From assembly GCF_030063185.1 (NCBI RefSeq), contig NZ_JASISP010000003.1:201124-265123 (forward strand): 64,000 nucleotides of DNA, written 5' to 3'. Below the pieces are notes generated by a model. It did no database searches. It saw only the letters and a list, made by a program, of their open reading frames with translations, and had not been told where the DNA came from. Both the position numbers and the translations under genes were made by a program. Positions 63,063 through 64,000 of this stretch are shown piece after piece. This DNA is from Arthrobacter sp. H35-D1 (GTDB taxonomy: Bacteria > Actinomycetota > Actinomycetes > Actinomycetales > Micrococcaceae). Each line of letters begins with the position of its first letter. The first letter of the stretch is position 1.

Positions 63063-64000
63063 ATGCGCAAAAGGCCTTGAGCTCCCTGACAACCCTTGCA
63101 GTGGGCGGCCCCGCCAAAAAGTATGTTGTAGCCACCTCGGAGGCGGAGATCATCGCCGCAATCAAGGCAGCCGACGACGTCGGCGAGCCGTTGTTGATTC
63201 TTGGCGGCGGCTCCAACCTGGTGGTTGCCGACGAAGGCTTCGACGGCACCGTGCTGAAAATTGCCAGCCAGGGCTTCACGGTAAATTCGGAAAACACCTG
63301 CGCCGGCGCCTCCGTGGTGGTCCAGGCCGGCCACGACTGGGACGACTTTGTGCACCACACCGTCCTGCATGCCTGGTCAGGCGTGGAGGCGCTGTCGGGG
63401 ATCCCCGGCAGCACGGGCGCAACACCGGTGCAGAACGTGGGCGCCTATGGCTGCGAAGTCGCCCAGACCATTGCCTCCGTGCGCACCTGGGACCGCGAGA
63501 AAAGCGCCGTCCGCACTTTCACGAACCACGAGCTGAAGTTCGGCTACCGCGACTCCATGCTCAAGGCCTCCACCGTCAACGGCTCCCCGCGCTATGTGGT
63601 GCTGACGGTGGAATTCCAGCTCCTGCTGGGCCGCATGAGCGCGCCAGTCAAATATGCAGAACTGGCTCGCAGGCTCCACGTTGAAATCGGCAAGCGCGCC
63701 AATTCCCTCGAGCTGCGTCGTGCCGTCCTAGCCCTCCGTGCCGCCAAAGGGATGGTCCTTGACCCGGGGGACCGTGACACCTTCTCCACGGGTTCCTTCT
63801 TCACCAACCCCATGGTCAGCCCCGCCGAGGCTGCCACCCTGCCCGACGACGCACCGCGCTACCCGGCCGGGGACAAGGTCAAGCTCAGCGCCGCCTGGCT
63901 GATTGAGCGGGCGGGCTTCACCAAGGGCTACGGCTTGTTGGGGGAAGCCACGGAAAACACGTACGACGCCGGAACCCCGCCGCGCGCTGCACTGTCCACC
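63059..64000 (+). CDS. murB: UDP-N-acetylenolpyruvoylglucosamine reductase (3' end outside window)
   Basis: An FAD enzyme making UDP-MurNAc for peptidoglycan. 314 codons are visible with no stop; the frame runs off the end. From GTG 63059 (overlapping the MFS stop) it reads LTTLAVGGPAKKYVV, the FAD loop ILGGGSNLVVADEGF, GIPGSTGATPVQNVGAYGCE, FGYRDSML and the late TFSTGSFFTNPMV with the catalytic serine. WLIERAGFTKG follows. The layout fits type I MurB. About 30-50 residues should remain outside. Confidence 0.95.
   Translation, partial: MNAQKALSSLTTLAVGGPAKKYVVATSEAEIIAAIKAADDVGEPLLILGGGSNLVVADEGFDGTVLKIASQGFTVNSENTCAGASVVVQAGHDWDDFVHHTVLHAWSGVEALSGIPGSTGATPVQNVGAYGCEVAQTIASVRTWDREKSAVRTFTNHELKFGYRDSMLKASTVNGSPRYVVLTVEFQLLLGRMSAPVKYAELARRLHVEIGKRANSLELRRAVLALRAAKGMVLDPGDRDTFSTGSFFTNPMVSPAEAATLPDDAPRYPAGDKVKLSAAWLIERAGFTKGYGLLGEATENTYDAGTPPRAALST

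Overview
The window reads as chromosomal DNA from a high-GC Gram-positive actinobacterium, most likely Arthrobacter sensu lato or another Micrococcaceae genus. This is inferred from gene content: a chaplin-like surface protein with a class E sortase signal, an FprA-type ferredoxin reductase, a FurA-KatA pair, a LysM/transglycosylase secreted factor, bifunctional PutA without an N-terminal DNA-binding domain, and a HadA/HadB-like pair next to murB. No rRNA or species marker is present, so the genus is not proven. GTG/TTG starts and 4-bp ATGA/GTGA overlaps are frequent. I see no phage, insertion sequence, CRISPR array or plasmid genes.

Layout. 1-1179: 3' part of a repeat-built chaplin-like protein ending in LAYTG. 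1.3-5.8 kb: a PucR-type regulator divergent from a GABA-pathway pair (aminobutyraldehyde dehydrogenase, GabT). 6-12.5 kb: membrane protein, two-domain UspA, RarD exporter, FprA, a dead amino-acid permease fragment, an MpaB/DUF2236 protein, a DUF2461 protein. 12.6-16 kb: FurA-KatA facing an ankyrin protein and an overlapping unknown gene. 16.2-21.1 kb: HtpX, a histidine phosphatase overlapping a NarL-type two-component pair, a broken VOC gene, YajQ. 21.2-25 kb: small unknown genes, tRNA-Tyr, a broken sunset-domain gene, thioredoxin, an ABM monooxygenase. 25-32 kb: AlkA-like glycosylase, SLC13/ArsB-like permease with LysR, and divergent putA. 32-36.8 kb: VOC and AraC genes, then CBS and MetB, then an MBL hydrolase. 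37-40.4 kb: Rpf-like factor, amidohydrolase, SDR. 40.4-48.5 kb: a 91-bp tandem repeat followed by complete kdpFABCDE for high-affinity potassium uptake. 48.7-54.1 kb: PadR with a DHA2 exporter, a MOSC protein, and a DEAD-box helicase behind a long leader. 54.3-64 kb: tRNA-Thr and tRNA-Met, then SDR, sodium/proton antiporter, CitE-like lyase and a TetR/DHA2 pair, then HadA/HadB-like dehydratases, an MFS gene and the start of murB, which runs off the window.

Most genes are ordinary chromosomal functions. What stands out lies between genes: two 59-nt palindromes at different loci that share a core and have base changes matched on both arms; other long palindromes at convergent gene ends; a 91-bp tandem repeat before kdp; a duplicated hairpin after the Rpf-like gene; clear operator-like palindromes at the furA, lysR/putA and tetR/MFS promoters; and three decaying genes. 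The katA-ankyrin junction recalls systems in which ankyrin proteins help load heme into catalase. No wholly novel multi-gene system was recognised.
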